Below are positions 46,783 through 59,486 of a DNA stretch of 64,000 bases, one piece after another (position 1 is the first letter of the stretch; each line of letters starts with the position of its first letter). The position numbers were made by a program, and so were the translations under genes. The notes under the pieces were generated by a model. The model was not told where the DNA came from and did not search any database. It was given only the letters and a program-made list of their open reading frames with translations. The DNA lies in the NCBI GenBank assembly GCA_028095005.1, contig CM051459.1, forward strand, positions 255,736,229 through 255,800,228. The letters run 5' to 3'. This DNA is from Rhynchospora pubera. Its lineage: Eukaryota; Streptophyta; Magnoliopsida; Poales; Cyperaceae.

Positions 46783-49700
46783 TTAAACACTGGTGCTAAT
46801 TGGTTCAGTAGCTTTGTTGAGCCATTCCATCTCCTTCTCGTTCATATATGGAGCCAAAATCTTCCTGCAATCAGAGTGGTATGAGTTGACCCACTCAATT
46901 TCTTCTGGGCTCAGCAGGGTCAAATCCATCAGCTTCTTCTGATATGGTGCCTGCATATAGTATAAAATACTATATCTATAAAACAGTTTTAAAATAAGGT
47001 CTCATGATCACAATTTTGGAGTTGCTAGTTTTATCAAACTACAAGGCTGTAAAAGCAAAATGAAAAGAAAAAAAGTAGCATCTTTGTATGTTAAAAAGAA
47101 TGCTTGGCTTACCCATGTAATATGCTCAAAGCCTAAGTAGCCCTTGCCAGCAAAGTTGAACTCAGTATCAGCATCCTTGACTACAAGAACATTCTCCAAT
47201 CTTATTCCAAAGTTCCCATCTTCATAGTAACCCGGTTCTAGAAGCAAAAACAATATTACAAATCATCAAAAGAAAAACAAATTTTACAACTAAAAAAAAA
47301 GGCAATAATAAGAACAGACCATCTGTCACAGTCATTGATGATTGAAGTGGCACATTGCGAGCATCAGGTCTGTAACTGATTTGATGAGGACCTGAAAAAC
47401 AAAAGAGAACAAGGAGGTGAGTATAGCATACAGCATGAATTATGTAACAGAAAGAGACTAGGATGTAAATAGGTCACACCTTCATGGACAAACAAAAATG
47501 AACCAATTCCATGGCCTGTGCCATGCCGATAATCAAGGCCATTCTTCCATAGTGGGGTCCGGGCAAGAACATCAAGAGCAAAGCCTATAAATGACCAGAA
47601 GCAAGTTCATCTATTGATTTAAAATCTATGATAGAAAGTGTATGTTCAACTTGTCTAAATGTAATCTACCTGTAGTGCCATTAGGGAACACAGCGCTATC
47701 CAATGCAATATGGCCTTTCAGCACCTATTTTGTAAGGCAGTATAAGTTACTATGTCGACGAACTGACACAAGAAGAAAAAGAAAAATTTTAAGTTGGATC
47801 CAAAAATTCCAATGAAACTACTTACAACAGTATAGCAAGATTTCTCGTGTTGAGACGGTTTTCCAAAATGCACAGTCCTTGTTATATCTGTCGTTCCATC
47901 CAAATACTGTAAACAAAAAGTATATTTTAATGATGAAATCAAGGGTGAGAAATGGTTAAACGGAAAATATGGAGGAATAACTTAAACCTGTGCCCCTGAA
48001 TCAAATAGATAAATCTTATCAGGATCAAGTTCAGCACATGTGTTTGGCTCCGGTCCATAGTGAATTATTGCTGCATTTGAGCCAACAGATGAAATAGTAG
48101 GAAAACTCAGCCCTTTGAAGTGCTGCAATAACATGACGACAAAATTCAAAATAAAAAGGGGAAAAACAACTCCTGAGTTTATCTCTTAACAAATAAAAAA
48201 TAAAATGGGGAAAACAACTCCTGAATATTACAATAGTAACACCATAAATAAGAAGTAGAAGTTAAATGTCTACCTCCTGCTTTGCACGAAAGCCCTCTAA
48301 TTTATCACTGACAGATACCTCAGTGAGTTTCTCGTCTCTGAAAAATGTTACCAAACATAAAAAGCAATATTGCAATCTCCCATGAATAACATAAATTGGC
48401 ACAAGATAAATACCAATGTAAGAAACTAATAATGAACTGTAACTTACGGAGATTTTCGCTCTTGTTCTCCTTGTGGCTCATTGAAGTAACCAGAAGCTCC
48501 ATATAGCTCCTGCATCTGCAATCATAATCAACAAAACATAAGCAAATTTTAAAAAAAATGACTAAGGGAATCTATTTACTATTTACTTACAAATAAAAAC
48601 TAAGAAGAACAGAAATATTAGCTAACCTTACTGTCCAACCAAACAAGATACTGCACAACAGCAGCACCATCTCTGACGTGAGCTTTTTTTAATCCATCAA
48701 GCTCTGCTGGGTTCTTCATCATGTTCAAGTTAAAAAAAGTATAAGAAGTCTTGGCAAGGACAATGAAATAGAAGAAAAAAAACAATAAATACAAATAACC
48801 TTTAGGGCCTTCGCAAGAGCTAAAGGTGACTGTTGTGGAAACAACTGATCAGCAGATAACTTTGCAAACAATGCCAGACAGCACGAACTTGGATCTATCC
48901 ATATTTTGTTGCTCTTCAGCTGTTTCCCTGTGTCATCATTGGTTTTGTTTCCAGCATTTAGCTGACCAGATGCAAGCAGACTTACATCTGAATCGACTGT
49001 GGAGTAGTCTCTTATTTCAATCCCATTTTCACTGAAATAAGTCTGAACCTGTTTAGAGTATGCAAAAAATATGTAAAGATTATTCATGGATTAGTTCGTT
49101 CAGAATGAACAGAATATAGTAAAACGGTAACTTTTTGTACTTTGACTTTCAACAAGCGATGTTTGCAGCAGCTTACTTGATTTGTACTGCGCTAAGGATC
49201 ATCATGTAGTGGCTTCATATAGAGTATACTTTTACCGGTACTAAACCTGTCAACCTTAATAAATCATGGTCATTCTTATACCTACCAGTACCAGCTACCA
49301 TGGTACTCCACTTTTAGTTGGTACACCGAAGGACTAATCAGACCAACTTAAATTTGGATGATCCAAGTACTGACCTCAGAAGAAATCTTTCTCTTATCAA
49401 CATAAAAGAAAGCAGAGTCAATCGTAACTATAGCATAAGAATGAACCACCGGACAGTATGCTACATCATTTCCCCTTATGTTGTAAAGCCAAGCAACCTA
49501 AGCAGAAAGAAATCACAAAACAACCATAAGAACATTATGCTCCCATGGAAATTCCTGAAGAATTCATAATAAAGAGCATACTGTTGGTATACAACACTCG
49601 CTTGGAATGTTTTCTTAAGTATTAAGTTTTCAGCTCCAGAGTGATATTCTAGGGATAAACAAGAGGAAAAGAGCCTGCAAAATTTCAGTGAGGTATCAAC

Positions 49701-51894
49701 TTAAGATCAAAATTCAGATATATAAAAGCAGTAACCAAAACCTCATCAAGGGAGGAGAAGATGATCCCATATGCATTCTCATCGAGCAGCTTTTCTCTCA
49801 GGTCCTTCAATTTATCTTGAACACTGCAGCCTGCAAATTCAAGTGGGTGTACCATCACAGGTGATGCTTCAGCTGCAGGTCGGCCCTTCCAAACTTCATC
49901 CACCAAGTTAGAGGAGAGCTGAAACAACTGCTGTTTCTTCCCTGAAAATGCCTTTTCATATCTCTTAGCAGTATCAACAGACACACACCATGGATCTATC
50001 CCAACGATGGCTTCACTTGGTAAATTCTGAAAGAGCATGACAAATCACAAATAAGATTAATATTTAAATCATACATGTGTTGCCTATAGACTGAACCACT
50101 TCATTTATTTATTTTATTATTTCTGAATTCTGATAGATATTCATGAATTTCTAACATGTAAGCAAACATCAATTGAAGCCCACGACAAAACTCGACACTA
50201 ACTAACACGTATTATTGCTTACGTCAGTTATCCAAGTCTCAACAGTTGGGTCTTCCCCGATGCGCATCAGCTTCCATCGGTCGCTAAGTTGCTGAGTAGC
50301 TTGTAAGAAGTAACGCCCATCAGTCCATAGCAGTGCCTCGTTCATAGTTATAAGAGCCAAACCTGTTGAAATCGGGTTTTTTTTAGGATACTAAACAAGC
50401 CTGACAAACTTAAAGTCATGCATTGAGAAGTTCTCCGGTCTGGCCACAATATAATTGTGTCTTCTCATGGGTAGAGAAAATTACCACATCAAAAAAACTT
50501 GAGTCCATTCAAGTAAGATTCAGTGTTTGCTTGCAAAAACATCATGTATGGAAAAAAAAAAATGCAAAAAAGTAGACATATTAGTCTCACCAGCACTTCC
50601 AGTAAATCCTGACACGAATTGCCTCCTTTTATCCCTCTCAGAGACATATTCACTCTGCAAATAAGTATCAAGTCAAATATCAAAACATGTAAAACATTTA
50701 ATAAATGCGGCCATTAGCTGCAGAAACAGATGAATATTCAACTATCATACAATGAATCAATTTTTAAGATTCTATCGGGGCTGATGGGGAGTGAACCCAC
50801 AGCTTGATCTGGCTAATTGAGTTCAAAATTTCCCTTGCACGTACAAGAAATTTTATCTCATATCCTAATACTATTTGAGAGAGATATAGGAAGGAAACAC
50901 GAACAAAAGCCCAACAAAGAATAAAATTATAGTCAATTACTGTCATGACTTTACTGTTAACAAGGAATGTCTAATGTTTCAATTTGTCAAACAGCAATGA
51001 TAATTTGGAAAACAACCCTCCTATGAAGAGGAATATTATGTTGCATATTAATAGAACTTCAATTAAATGAATTATGTTTAGGCTACAATTACAACCAAGC
51101 TTGTAAGCATATCAACAATTATAAGCAAGCATAAAAAATAACTTAATATAACAATAATGTAATACATGCAAGAAAGAAAATAGTAAAAATATTATTTACT
51201 CAAAAGTGGTAATCCACAATTCTGATTATTCATTTTCAAATTTCCAAAATGTTAAGGTTCGCTGCTTCATTTTTCCAATATGAAATTGTTACATTACGAC
51301 CATGCCCTTAAGGCCTTAACTGTTCAAATATCAGCTCAGTAAACATTTTTAAATTTAGCTAATTCTTTCCTATAGTATAAATTCTCAGGCCTCTTGAACT
51401 AATTAGTTTCCTTTTACTAAAAATAAAAAAGAAAAGCTACCACGTGAAACCAAACCACATATAGATATATAGCAAAAGAGCTCCAACCTATCCAATTGCC
51501 AATTTCCAGTGTTGACAAGGCAATTAGAATAAAAATCAAAAGGTCTGATTCCTTTATTTTTAACGTTTGGGAAGTAGAAGAGATCAACTTCTTCGAATCT
51601 TCAATAGTACAACTAAAGTAGAACTTAAGCTTCTTCATTTCAGTCAGGTAAAAAAAAAAAAAAACGCTACTTGAAGAGCGTATCATTATTTCCGAATTTA
51701 CAAGTTTGCTACGAATTCAATCGCGCAACAACAAATTTCAATTATGTTGGATCCGCTAGGCTTATGAATTCCCGTAGAACTTAGAAGGAAGAGAAGTAAA
51801 CCTGGTGGTTGTCCTCGGAAGGGACGATGATGGCGTGGAGAGGAGGCGAGTGCGCGGCCATTAGCGGTCGGAGAGCATCGAGAGGATCGGCCAT
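46783..51894 (-). CDS. APP1: Cytosolic Xaa-Pro aminopeptidase P1 (M24B)
   Basis: Sixteen exons, in order of translation: 51802-51894, 50591-50654, 50223-50362, 49742-50026, 49375-49497, 48800-49048, 48627-48713, 48448-48515, 48274-48337, 47988-48122, 47826-47906, 47670-47724, 47480-47584, 47320-47391, 47113-47237, 46783-46950. They give 637 aa, close to the Arabidopsis protein of about 645. All introns are GT-AG and phases close. It removes an N-terminal residue preceding proline and is a metalloenzyme. The expected ligands are visible: D432 in FDSGAQ, D443 in TDITRT (the usual 11-residue spacing), H506 in GTGHGIG, E541 in DEPGYY and E555 in RLENVL. Two creatinase-like N-terminal domains (about 1-310) precede the pita-bread catalytic domain. 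The start MADPLDALRP follows a GA-rich leader. In Arabidopsis APP1 binds the auxin transport inhibitor NPA. Confidence 0.95.
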
Positions 51895-52020
51895 GGTGTT
51901 TCCTTCTCTAACGCTTCGTCTACTTGGATTGGATTAGAGAGAGGTTGCTAGAATAGATAACCTTGCCTTGAATAGCGTGCGATCTGACGAAGCGAATGAG
52001 AGAGAGAGAGAGAGAGATCT
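51895..52020 (-). promoter_or_regulatory. Leader of the aminopeptidase gene
   Basis: On the minus strand the sequence before the ATG is CT-rich, with a (CT)9-10 tract at 51998-52017, as is common in plant 5' UTRs. The transcription start is not determined. Confidence 0.35.
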
Positions 52021-52183
52021 CGTTTTAATAACGCCACCAGCCGATTGGACTTCCCAAGAAGTCTGCCAGTGTCAGCACAGATTTTCTGGTTTTTTCTTTT
52101 TTTTGAGAATTAGATTTTCTGGTTTTGACATTCTATTGTTGGATGAAGCGTGTACTTATGCTTTTTAAAGTTTTTAATTTAAT

Positions 52184-52521
52184 GGAAATTGATTACTGCC
52201 ATCTGCAGTTTTATCATCCCTGTCATCGCTAAATATAAAGTGAACATATACAGCAAATAAAGTGTCATCGCTAAATATAAAGTGAACATATACAACAAAC
52301 AAAGTGAACATATAGACGATCTAAGTGAACACATACAGACAAATAAGTTCAATGAAAATAAGTTGAATATTCATGTAAACTTCTGAACAAGTGATAACAA
52401 CACTTATTTGTTTGTAAGTGTTCACTTAGATCGTCTATATGTTCACCTTATTTGTTGTATGTGTTCACTTTGTATTTAGCGATGGCTGGGATGGTATATT
52501 TGCCGATGACACTTATAATTC
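52184..52521. mobile_element. Foldback element with GTGAACATATA repeats, copy 1
   Basis: Imperfect TIRs starting GAAATTGATTACTGCCATC and, inverted, GAATTATAAGTGTCATCGG. The interior is a long hairpin built of GTGAACATATAC-type repeats. One internal block starting GTCATCGCTAAATATAAAGT is duplicated in tandem (unit about 42 bp). Copy 2 at 53798-54093 lies in the opposite orientation. Confidence 0.7.
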
Positions 52522-53797
52522 ATGTAATTTAATAGTGGAGGCGTGGTCGCGTGAAGCACTAGTTTTTATGGGCCGTATATTAGCGGCCTAAAATGTGTCT
52601 GGGCCGTTACAAGTGAATATCCGTAAGATGGGCTTAGAAAGCACTCTTGTATCTAACGGATAAATGTTTTTTTTTTTCTGTTTTTCTTCTTGGTGGTGCA
52701 CTGGTGCTTTTGGAAAGCAGCCCAGGCAGCCTGTTTTACAGAAGAGATCAACGGATAAAACTTTCGACAAGAACAGCAACCCGAAAAATTTATAAATAAT
52801 ATTAAATTAATATAATATATTAAAAATAATATCAATATAATAATATTTTTTTAAATAGTATCACGAGATCGGAATCTGGTATTCCGATCGTCTTTGCCGT
52901 GCATATTTCGACGAGAATAATCATGTAGTTCGACGGGAATAATCAAGATTATCCAACTTGAATAAGTACTTAAATTAACCTAATAGTTCTCCAATTAAAA
53001 AAAAAAACTAACCTAATAGTTTGACCAGTTGCAACAAGGCTGATACCCACGATCAATTCTTAAATTCCTACATATACCCCTGATAAAAAAGTGATTTGAG
53101 TTGTGTAAGCACATACTTATCAGATCAAAATAATTTTAAGACCTGACTAATAAGAGGTCCCTTTGGTCCCCTCTCCGTCACAATTTTGAGACCTTTTGCT
53201 GCCCTTTAAACTATTCTTCTTACAAATACCAAAAGGTTGCTAGGAAAAACACCAAAAGTCAAAGTTAATTAATGAACTTACTTTGCGATAATCTGACATT
53301 TGGCTGTATGGATACTTCTATTGCAATCAATCTATTCTTGATGCATATATTTAAAGATAATAACTTAATAACATACAAGTAGAACCTAACAAAATAGCAA
53401 AAATAAAAAAGTAAATATTAAAAGAAAGATAAAATTAAGTTAATAATACATAATAGCATGAAAGACCTGTATAAACTTGTTAGTTCAAAAGTCCTAATAA
53501 AACAACTATTGTAATTTTAAGATAGAAAATTAGTCTGTAGAAATTTAATTAAGTTGGACAGTATATTCATTCCTTGTAATTGATTAAGTTGGATATGACA
53601 TATTTTTATTTGACTAGTATGTTCAACATAAATAATAATGATAATAATAGACAAGCGCATGTAAAATTGAGTTTGTAAATAATATTAAATTGGATATGGG
53701 CCTCACATTGGATATGGGTTTATATTTGTATTATGTTATTTCATCAAAATATTGGGAGTTGGAACTGTTATTTGGGATTTGGATTGAAATAAAACAG

Positions 53798-54093
53798 GAA
53801 TTATAAGTGTCATCGGCAAATATACCATCCCAGCCATCGCTAAATATAAAATGAACATATACAGCAAACAAAATGAACATATAGATGATCTAAGTGAACA
53901 CATACAAACAAATAAGTGTTATCATCACTTGTTCAGAAGTTTACATGCATATTCAACTTATTTTCATTAAACTTATTTGTTTGTATGTGTTCACTTAAAT
54001 CATTTATATGTTCACTTTGTTTGCTGTATATGTTCACTTTATATTTAGCGATGGCAGGAATGACAAAATTGCAGATGACAGTAATCAATTTCC
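53798..54093. mobile_element. Foldback element with GTGAACATATA repeats, copy 2
   Basis: Inverse of copy 1 at 52184-52521 across nearly its whole length, without the internal 42-bp duplication. Lies inside the Pack-MULE-like element, whereas copy 1 lies outside it. Confidence 0.7.
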
Positions 54094-54338
54094 GAAATAA
54101 AATGATGTTCAGCCTCCAAATTTTTATTATTTTTATGGTTCTTTAGAAATCACGCTTCTTTTTTAGGACGTATCCAAGGAATATTTAGTCATTGAAAGGA
54201 CTAAACGAAAAATAGGATACATTTCATAGGAAGTCCCTATGAATCTACGATGACAATTTTACTTATATTTTACCTCATGTGATAAAATGACTTTTGTTTC
54301 TGCTCTCTCAAGTCGTTGAAATTATTTTTTTTAACGTC

Positions 54339-54440
54339 AAAATTGCAATCCTTTATTTCCCTACGAATCTACATGCCAAAATTGCAATCCTTTATTTCCC
54401 TACGAATCTACATGCCAAAATTACAATTCTTTATTTTAAT
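54339..54440. repeat. 39-bp tandem repeat, about 2.6 copies
   Basis: AAAATTGCAATCCTTTATTT ... CTACATGCC is repeated at 54339, 54378 and (diverged) 54417. Confidence 0.85.
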
Positions 54441-54796
54441 ATATCCACTTTTTTTCCTATAAAAAAATTCTGATTTGCCCACATTAATTGGACCTTTAAG
54501 AATGTCAATAATTCTTAAAAGAGTGGTGCATATTGTTCTTGAAACTAAAGCAAAAGAGCTTTTTTCAAAAGACATAAGAGTTGATCCGTTAATTTTTTTT
54601 TTGTTTACCTTAAAATGACAAGCTCTCTTTCTTGTGCCTATGTATCTTCCATGTAGAATACTTCCTTCCACGAAACAACTCTGTTTTGAATTGAATTGAA
54701 GCATCAATCCATGGATCAACAATTGCCACGACGTTATTTCTTTTCTTAACAATCCACACTAAACAAGCATCCCATCATTCCCATTAATTATGTACA

Positions 54797-55009
54797 ATGA
54801 AATCCGTGATGACCATTTGCAAAACCAACACCAACACGACGATAACCTCGTGTGCTATATGCAGGGAAGATATTGTCACTGCTTCGACCATTCATTGGAT
54901 GCCATGTGGACATGCGTACCATTTCAACTGCATCATCCCATGGATCAAACTACATGAGACGTGTCCGATTTGCCGTATTCAGCTCTCGACGTCATATCTT
55001 AGCCTGTAG
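54797..55009 (+). CDS. Small RING-H2 protein inside a Mutator-like element
   Basis: An intronless frame of 70 aa that is almost only a RING-H2 domain. Ligands fit the consensus: C19, C22, C37, H39, H42, C45, C56, C59, in the motifs CAIC, CGHAYHFNC and CPIC, with W49 at the position that usually contacts the E2 enzyme. RING-H2 proteins of the ATL-like group act as E3 ubiquitin ligases; most carry a membrane segment or further sequence, which is missing here. The stop lies about 15 bases from the right arm of the surrounding element, so this is probably a captured fragment. ATG 54797 gives the frame; another ATG at 54790 is out of frame. Whether it is expressed is unknown. It could be a transduplicated pseudogene. 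Confidence 0.6.
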   Translation: MKSVMTICKTNTNTTITSCAICREDIVTASTIHWMPCGHAYHFNCIIPWIKLHETCPICRIQLSTSYLSL

Positions 55010-55165
55010 GAATTTAAGAATTTAAGAATCACTTTTTTATCAGGGGTATATGTAGAAATTTAAGAATTGATCATGGGTATCAGCCTTGTTGCAGCTGGTC
55101 AAACTACTAGGTTAATTTAAGTATTTATTCAAGTTGCAGAATCTTGATTATCCCCGTCGAACTAT

Positions 55166-55294
55166 GGGTGTGTTTGGATTGTTGGAAGAAAGAAGAAGAA
55201 GAAAAAAAATTATAAACAATTCAAACTCTTCACAAAGTTACACACTTCCCAATACTTCTTCCCACTTCTTCCCTTCTTCCCTTCTTCCCACACC
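55166..55294. mobile_element. GTTTGGAT-type MITE inside the right arm of the Pack-MULE-like element
   Basis: Begins GGGTGTGTTTGGATTG and ends CCCACACC, flanked by TAT on both sides. The left arm of the same element shows the empty site GAACTACATGATTATTC (on the corresponding strand). The final TIR bases on the right are missing, so the end is truncated. Confidence 0.72.
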
Positions 55295-55494
55295 TATATG
55301 ATTATTCCCGTCGAAATATGCACGGCAAAGACCCTACTTTTTATGTCGGAACTTGGAATTCTGATCTTAGCTAAGATCGGAATCCGGGATTCCGATCTCG
55401 TGATACTATTTAAAAAAAATATTATTATATTGATATTATTTTTAATATATTATATTAATTTAATATTATTTATAAATTTTTCGGAACAGCAACC

Positions 55495-56774
55495 GATGCT
55501 TAAAGCTTGAGGTGGACTATTAGAACATCTACATCGGTACAGTTATACTTTTTTTTAAAAGAAAAAAAAAAAAGAAAAATCAACTGCCTTCAACGGTTAA
55601 TAATATTTAAAAAGTATTTTGTGGTGGACTAAATTTTCAATTGGGTTTGAACGATAATCAATTGTGATCATTCATAATAAAAATAAAATAAAATGTCTAC
55701 ATTTCGACCAATGCAAAAAAAATAATTATGTGCAGGATTCATCTTTTTTTAAATAACATGGAAGTCAATTGTGATCTAATTTACTAATTTATCTAAAAAA
55801 ACAACTTCAAATCGTTAATAATTTATGTATTTTGAAGAAAAAAGAGAGGTTAATTGACCCCCATCAACTCCGGCAATCAGCCAAAAGAGAGAGAGAGAGA
55901 AAAAAAGAAAAGAAAAGAAAAAAACAAATTATTCTTTTGGAAATACATGAAGTTAGATCGTGTGCCAATTATTAATTCTAAGGTACCCACGACTCGTGAT
56001 AGTTCTTCCTCCTTTCCAATCCAACATACGGACCAGTAAACCAAAAATATTAAAACAACATAAAAAAAAATACTTTTGATAATGTTTCTTCGTAATTTGG
56101 TTACGCTTTCTAAGAAAAAAAACTGCACAAGCAACAGCACGAGGTTAACTATTAGATGACAACATCCAAGATGTAGATTGTTTTTTTTTTTATATTTGAC
56201 GATAATGTAGATTTCTATTTTCTTTCTTTCTTTGACGCAGTACACAGTAACTTAGATAGTTAGATTATCCATTTCTTGATTTCTTCACAACTCACAAGCA
56301 ACAGCCAGTAGTTAGCTCGTCAAACAATCTAATGAATATTTGGAAACTCCAAAAATATGGGCAGCACGCTTTCTATTTTTATTTATTTTTTAATTTTTTT
56401 TTGGGTGGATGCAATATAGATTGAGTGATCCGATGCATCTGATCAGGAATTTTGATACGGAAAATAGACGGTATTAAAATTTAAAATAATTGAAAACGCC
56501 AACAGTCAATCACGATTTAGTTGAGCTTTTTGTTCTCTCATGTAATTTTACATGACTTTTAAAAACCTTTATTGCAGAAACTATGAATTTACTACTAGAT
56601 ATCGCAGTATTCATCAAAAAGTTAATTTTTTTTAAAAAAAATCATCATATAAAAATGGAAATTATGTCGTATACACGTCGGATATTATAAAAGTTTTTAA
56701 AATATGCAGTCATCGTAAATCACAAAATGTTAGGACCCGTTGGCTAATTTGGTTTGAGAAGATGTCTTATTGAT
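55495..56774. other. Intergenic, no gene seen
   Basis: AT-rich, with A-runs and a GA repeat at about 55885-55902. Reading frames are low-complexity. Confidence 0.4.
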
Positions 56775-56922
56775 GGGTGCGTTTGGATCGTTGGAAGAAA
56801 GAAGAAGAAGAAGAAGGAAGAAGAAAAAAAAATTATAAACAATTCAAACTCTTCACAAAGTTACACACTTTCCAATACTTTTTTTCTTCTTCTCTTCTTC
56901 CCACACCTATCCAAACGGAACC
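56775..56922. mobile_element. GTTTGGAT-type MITE, TSD GAT
   Basis: Ends GGGTGCGTTTGGATCG / CCTATCCAAACGGAACC, with GAT at 56772-56774 and 56923-56925. Very similar to the 8762-8899 copy across the GAAGAAG arm and the TTATAAACAATTCAAACTC core. Confidence 0.75.
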
Positions 56923-56925
56923 GAT

Positions 56926-59459
56926 ATTTAGAAGCCTGAAGCAACCAAAAAGAAAAAACTTTTTTCAGCATTACAACATCAAAGTCTTTGATCCCAACAA
57001 AACATTTTCTTTGTATTGTTTTTTAAAAACAAATTGTGGACTTTCCGGCAAGTTTCTTTGCTTTGGAAGAACGAGAAATCTCCTAAATCGACTATTTCAT
57101 TAAAAATATATGCATGACTTAAATCCTTAACCTCTTTAAAACCAGTCTAATACTTTTACCACATACCTTATACAATTTCACTTTTAAACTACTCTATTAA
57201 TTATTATGAAACTCCCATTAGTAGAATTTCACACTTACGCAACACACACACTTTTAACTAACAATCTAAAAAAACCCCATACGAAACACCATTTTACTAA
57301 ACTCGTTGGAGTTAATTAATTGCAATAACATATTTTAGTAGAAATTTGTCTCTAGGTTTATTTAGCAGTATTTGAAGACACCACACTGCTGTAAAAATTT
57401 GAAAGGTGGTGTTCTATGTCTGTTTTTAAGTTTCGACAAAAAAGGGGGGTTAAACTACGGATATCGACATTATTGCGAAGTTTTAAGGAAAAAACAACCA
57501 CCACAAAAACTGTTGGGATATGTAATCTCGAAAAGTTTATTCAACTTACAGAAAAATTAAATTGAATTTATTGTTGTTTAAGTTATTTCTCAAAATAAAT
57601 AAAAATTAACCATGACTCTTTTGTTTTCATCAAATCCTAAGTTTTATACTAATAGTGTTTTGATTTTATATATGATTTATTAAACCGTTGGCTTTTTTCT
57701 GCATGACAGTGTTAGTCAAAATTATTTATTTATTATTTTTTTTTGGGGGGGGGGGTTAAGTATGCATTTGGTTTCGATGTAAGGTTTTATGCTAATATTT
57801 TAAAACGAAATACTCAGATAAATTCCAATCAAGTGATGAAATTTTTATGATAAAATTGAATCTAATAATTATATAACTTATTATATTGAACATGTATTAA
57901 ATGTTCCACCAAAAAAATATATAACTATTATAATTGTTAATTAACGTAAAATTTTTTTATAATACTATACTTATTTTGTTTTATGATCTAGTATATTACG
58001 TATTGATGTAGATTTTTTAATTCGTGCTATTTTAGTTAGTCAAAATATAAATTATAGTTTTGCAAATTGCTTTTAGTATGGCTCATAATTTATGAATATT
58101 CTTTCAGTACTGTTTGACCGCCAAATCATCCAATCTATGAAAAATGCACTCCAAGTGTTTTTTTTTAATAAAGTGAGAACAATGAAAAATATGTGGATCC
58201 CTTTGCAAAATAAAAAAAAATGTGGATCAGTGAGATCTTAATAGCAAGCCACAAAGCCCACATACCCATTTTTTACAAAAAAAAAAATGTGACTCTGTTA
58301 TTTGGAAAAAAAATATTATAGCCCCTTAAAATCAATCAAAATCATGAAGAAATCATGAAAGCAAACATCTCCTTTAATGTCTTCAGAGATTCTGGTCCCA
58401 ATAATCCAACGATTGCAATTTGGCATTCAAAATCCAGCTCGGTTGACTGGACCAGGTCCAGAAACGGGACCCACCAAAACTACATGTTAAAACTTGAAAA
58501 CTCAAAAAATGACCATCTGGAGAAACAAAAGAGAGAAAAAATAAAAAAAAGGAAAAAAGCAAGCGTGAAAGAGTGCTATGATTATTGTGAAACATGAAAT
58601 CGTGTTAACCACGTTGTTAAGTAGTTTGATCTGCCGGCTTTAATAGTTTACATTTTCTGAAATTTCCCTTTCGCTCTGATTTCACTGGACCCATTCATGG
58701 CAATCCACATGTACTGTTCCTAATTACCGAATTATTTATTTGATCCTTTTTAAGTGTGCAACCAACTCTTCGTCTCCACATGCAAATCATTCCAGTTGTT
58801 CGTCTGTTTTCTCATGTTTACAATTATTAAATTCAGATGCCCTTTTTTTATTTTAAGAAATTATTGAGCTGATGATAAATTATTCGAAATTTTTTTGACG
58901 TCATGACATTTAAAATTATCTTGAGACACTCTGCCATTAAAATCAGTAAAAACTGATTAAAAAAATTAGAAACATAATATTTCGGCATTAAATGCAGTTG
59001 AACATTTCTTAAAAGCATGTTTATGTTTATCAGATGAATTATACCGATTCTGAAGGTTATACAACGCAACAAAATCGTGTGAAGTTATATAAAAACCAAA
59101 TTAAGAAAAGTATAGCTTTATTCTTTAATCATAAATACTTTTTTATGCATTTTGCCAGACAGGCTGAAATTGAAATTGAAAATTCTGTATATTTCATTGA
59201 TGTTTTGAACATTTCATTTATCATAATTAATACACATCTACTTGTCAATTGACCATTTCAGGAGAGCATATTTGATAAAATAAACTCATGGCAAGTAGGG
59301 ACGTTTGAAAGGTATTGAACGGACAGGATAGAAGCTTTTCTTTCATTACTAGCGAACAATTTAATAGACCGTTCGGATCCTCTCCAATGCAAACCTAACC
59401 AAGTTAATGATATTCTGTGCTTATAAACGTCCGATTAAGATCTTACCTATAATGAATTA
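56926..59459. other. Intergenic, no gene seen
   Basis: 2.5 kb of AT-rich DNA with homopolymer runs, including an adjoining T-run and G-run at about 57739-57755. No exon, RNA gene or complete element recognised. Confidence 0.4.
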
Positions 59460-59486
59460 TTTTATTTCAGTTGCTCGGACTATAAT

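Larger units (their letters stand above)
52781..55484. mobile_element. Pack-MULE-like element with perfect 9-bp TSD
   Basis: The ends CCGAAAAATTTATAAATAAT and their inverse define a 2704-bp element flanked by identical AACAGCAAC at 52772-52780 and 55485-55493. The left arm is 52781-53096. The right arm, 55026-55484, is longer because of a MITE (55166-55294) and a 43-bp extra segment. Between the arms lie a foldback element (53798-54093), a 39-bp tandem repeat and a RING-H2 reading frame that ends next to the right arm. No MURA transposase is seen. Long TIRs, a 9-bp duplication and a captured gene segment fit a Pack-MULE. Confidence 0.85.

Noticed and set aside
50770..50850. GAGTTCAAAATTT near GGGGAGTGAACCC considered as a tRNA remnant
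   Set aside because: No acceptor-stem complementarity or D-arm found; it is intronic.
50764..50946. Open frame on the minus strand within the aminopeptidase gene
   Set aside because: It falls wholly in intron 1 between exons with matching phase and shows no similarity to the family.
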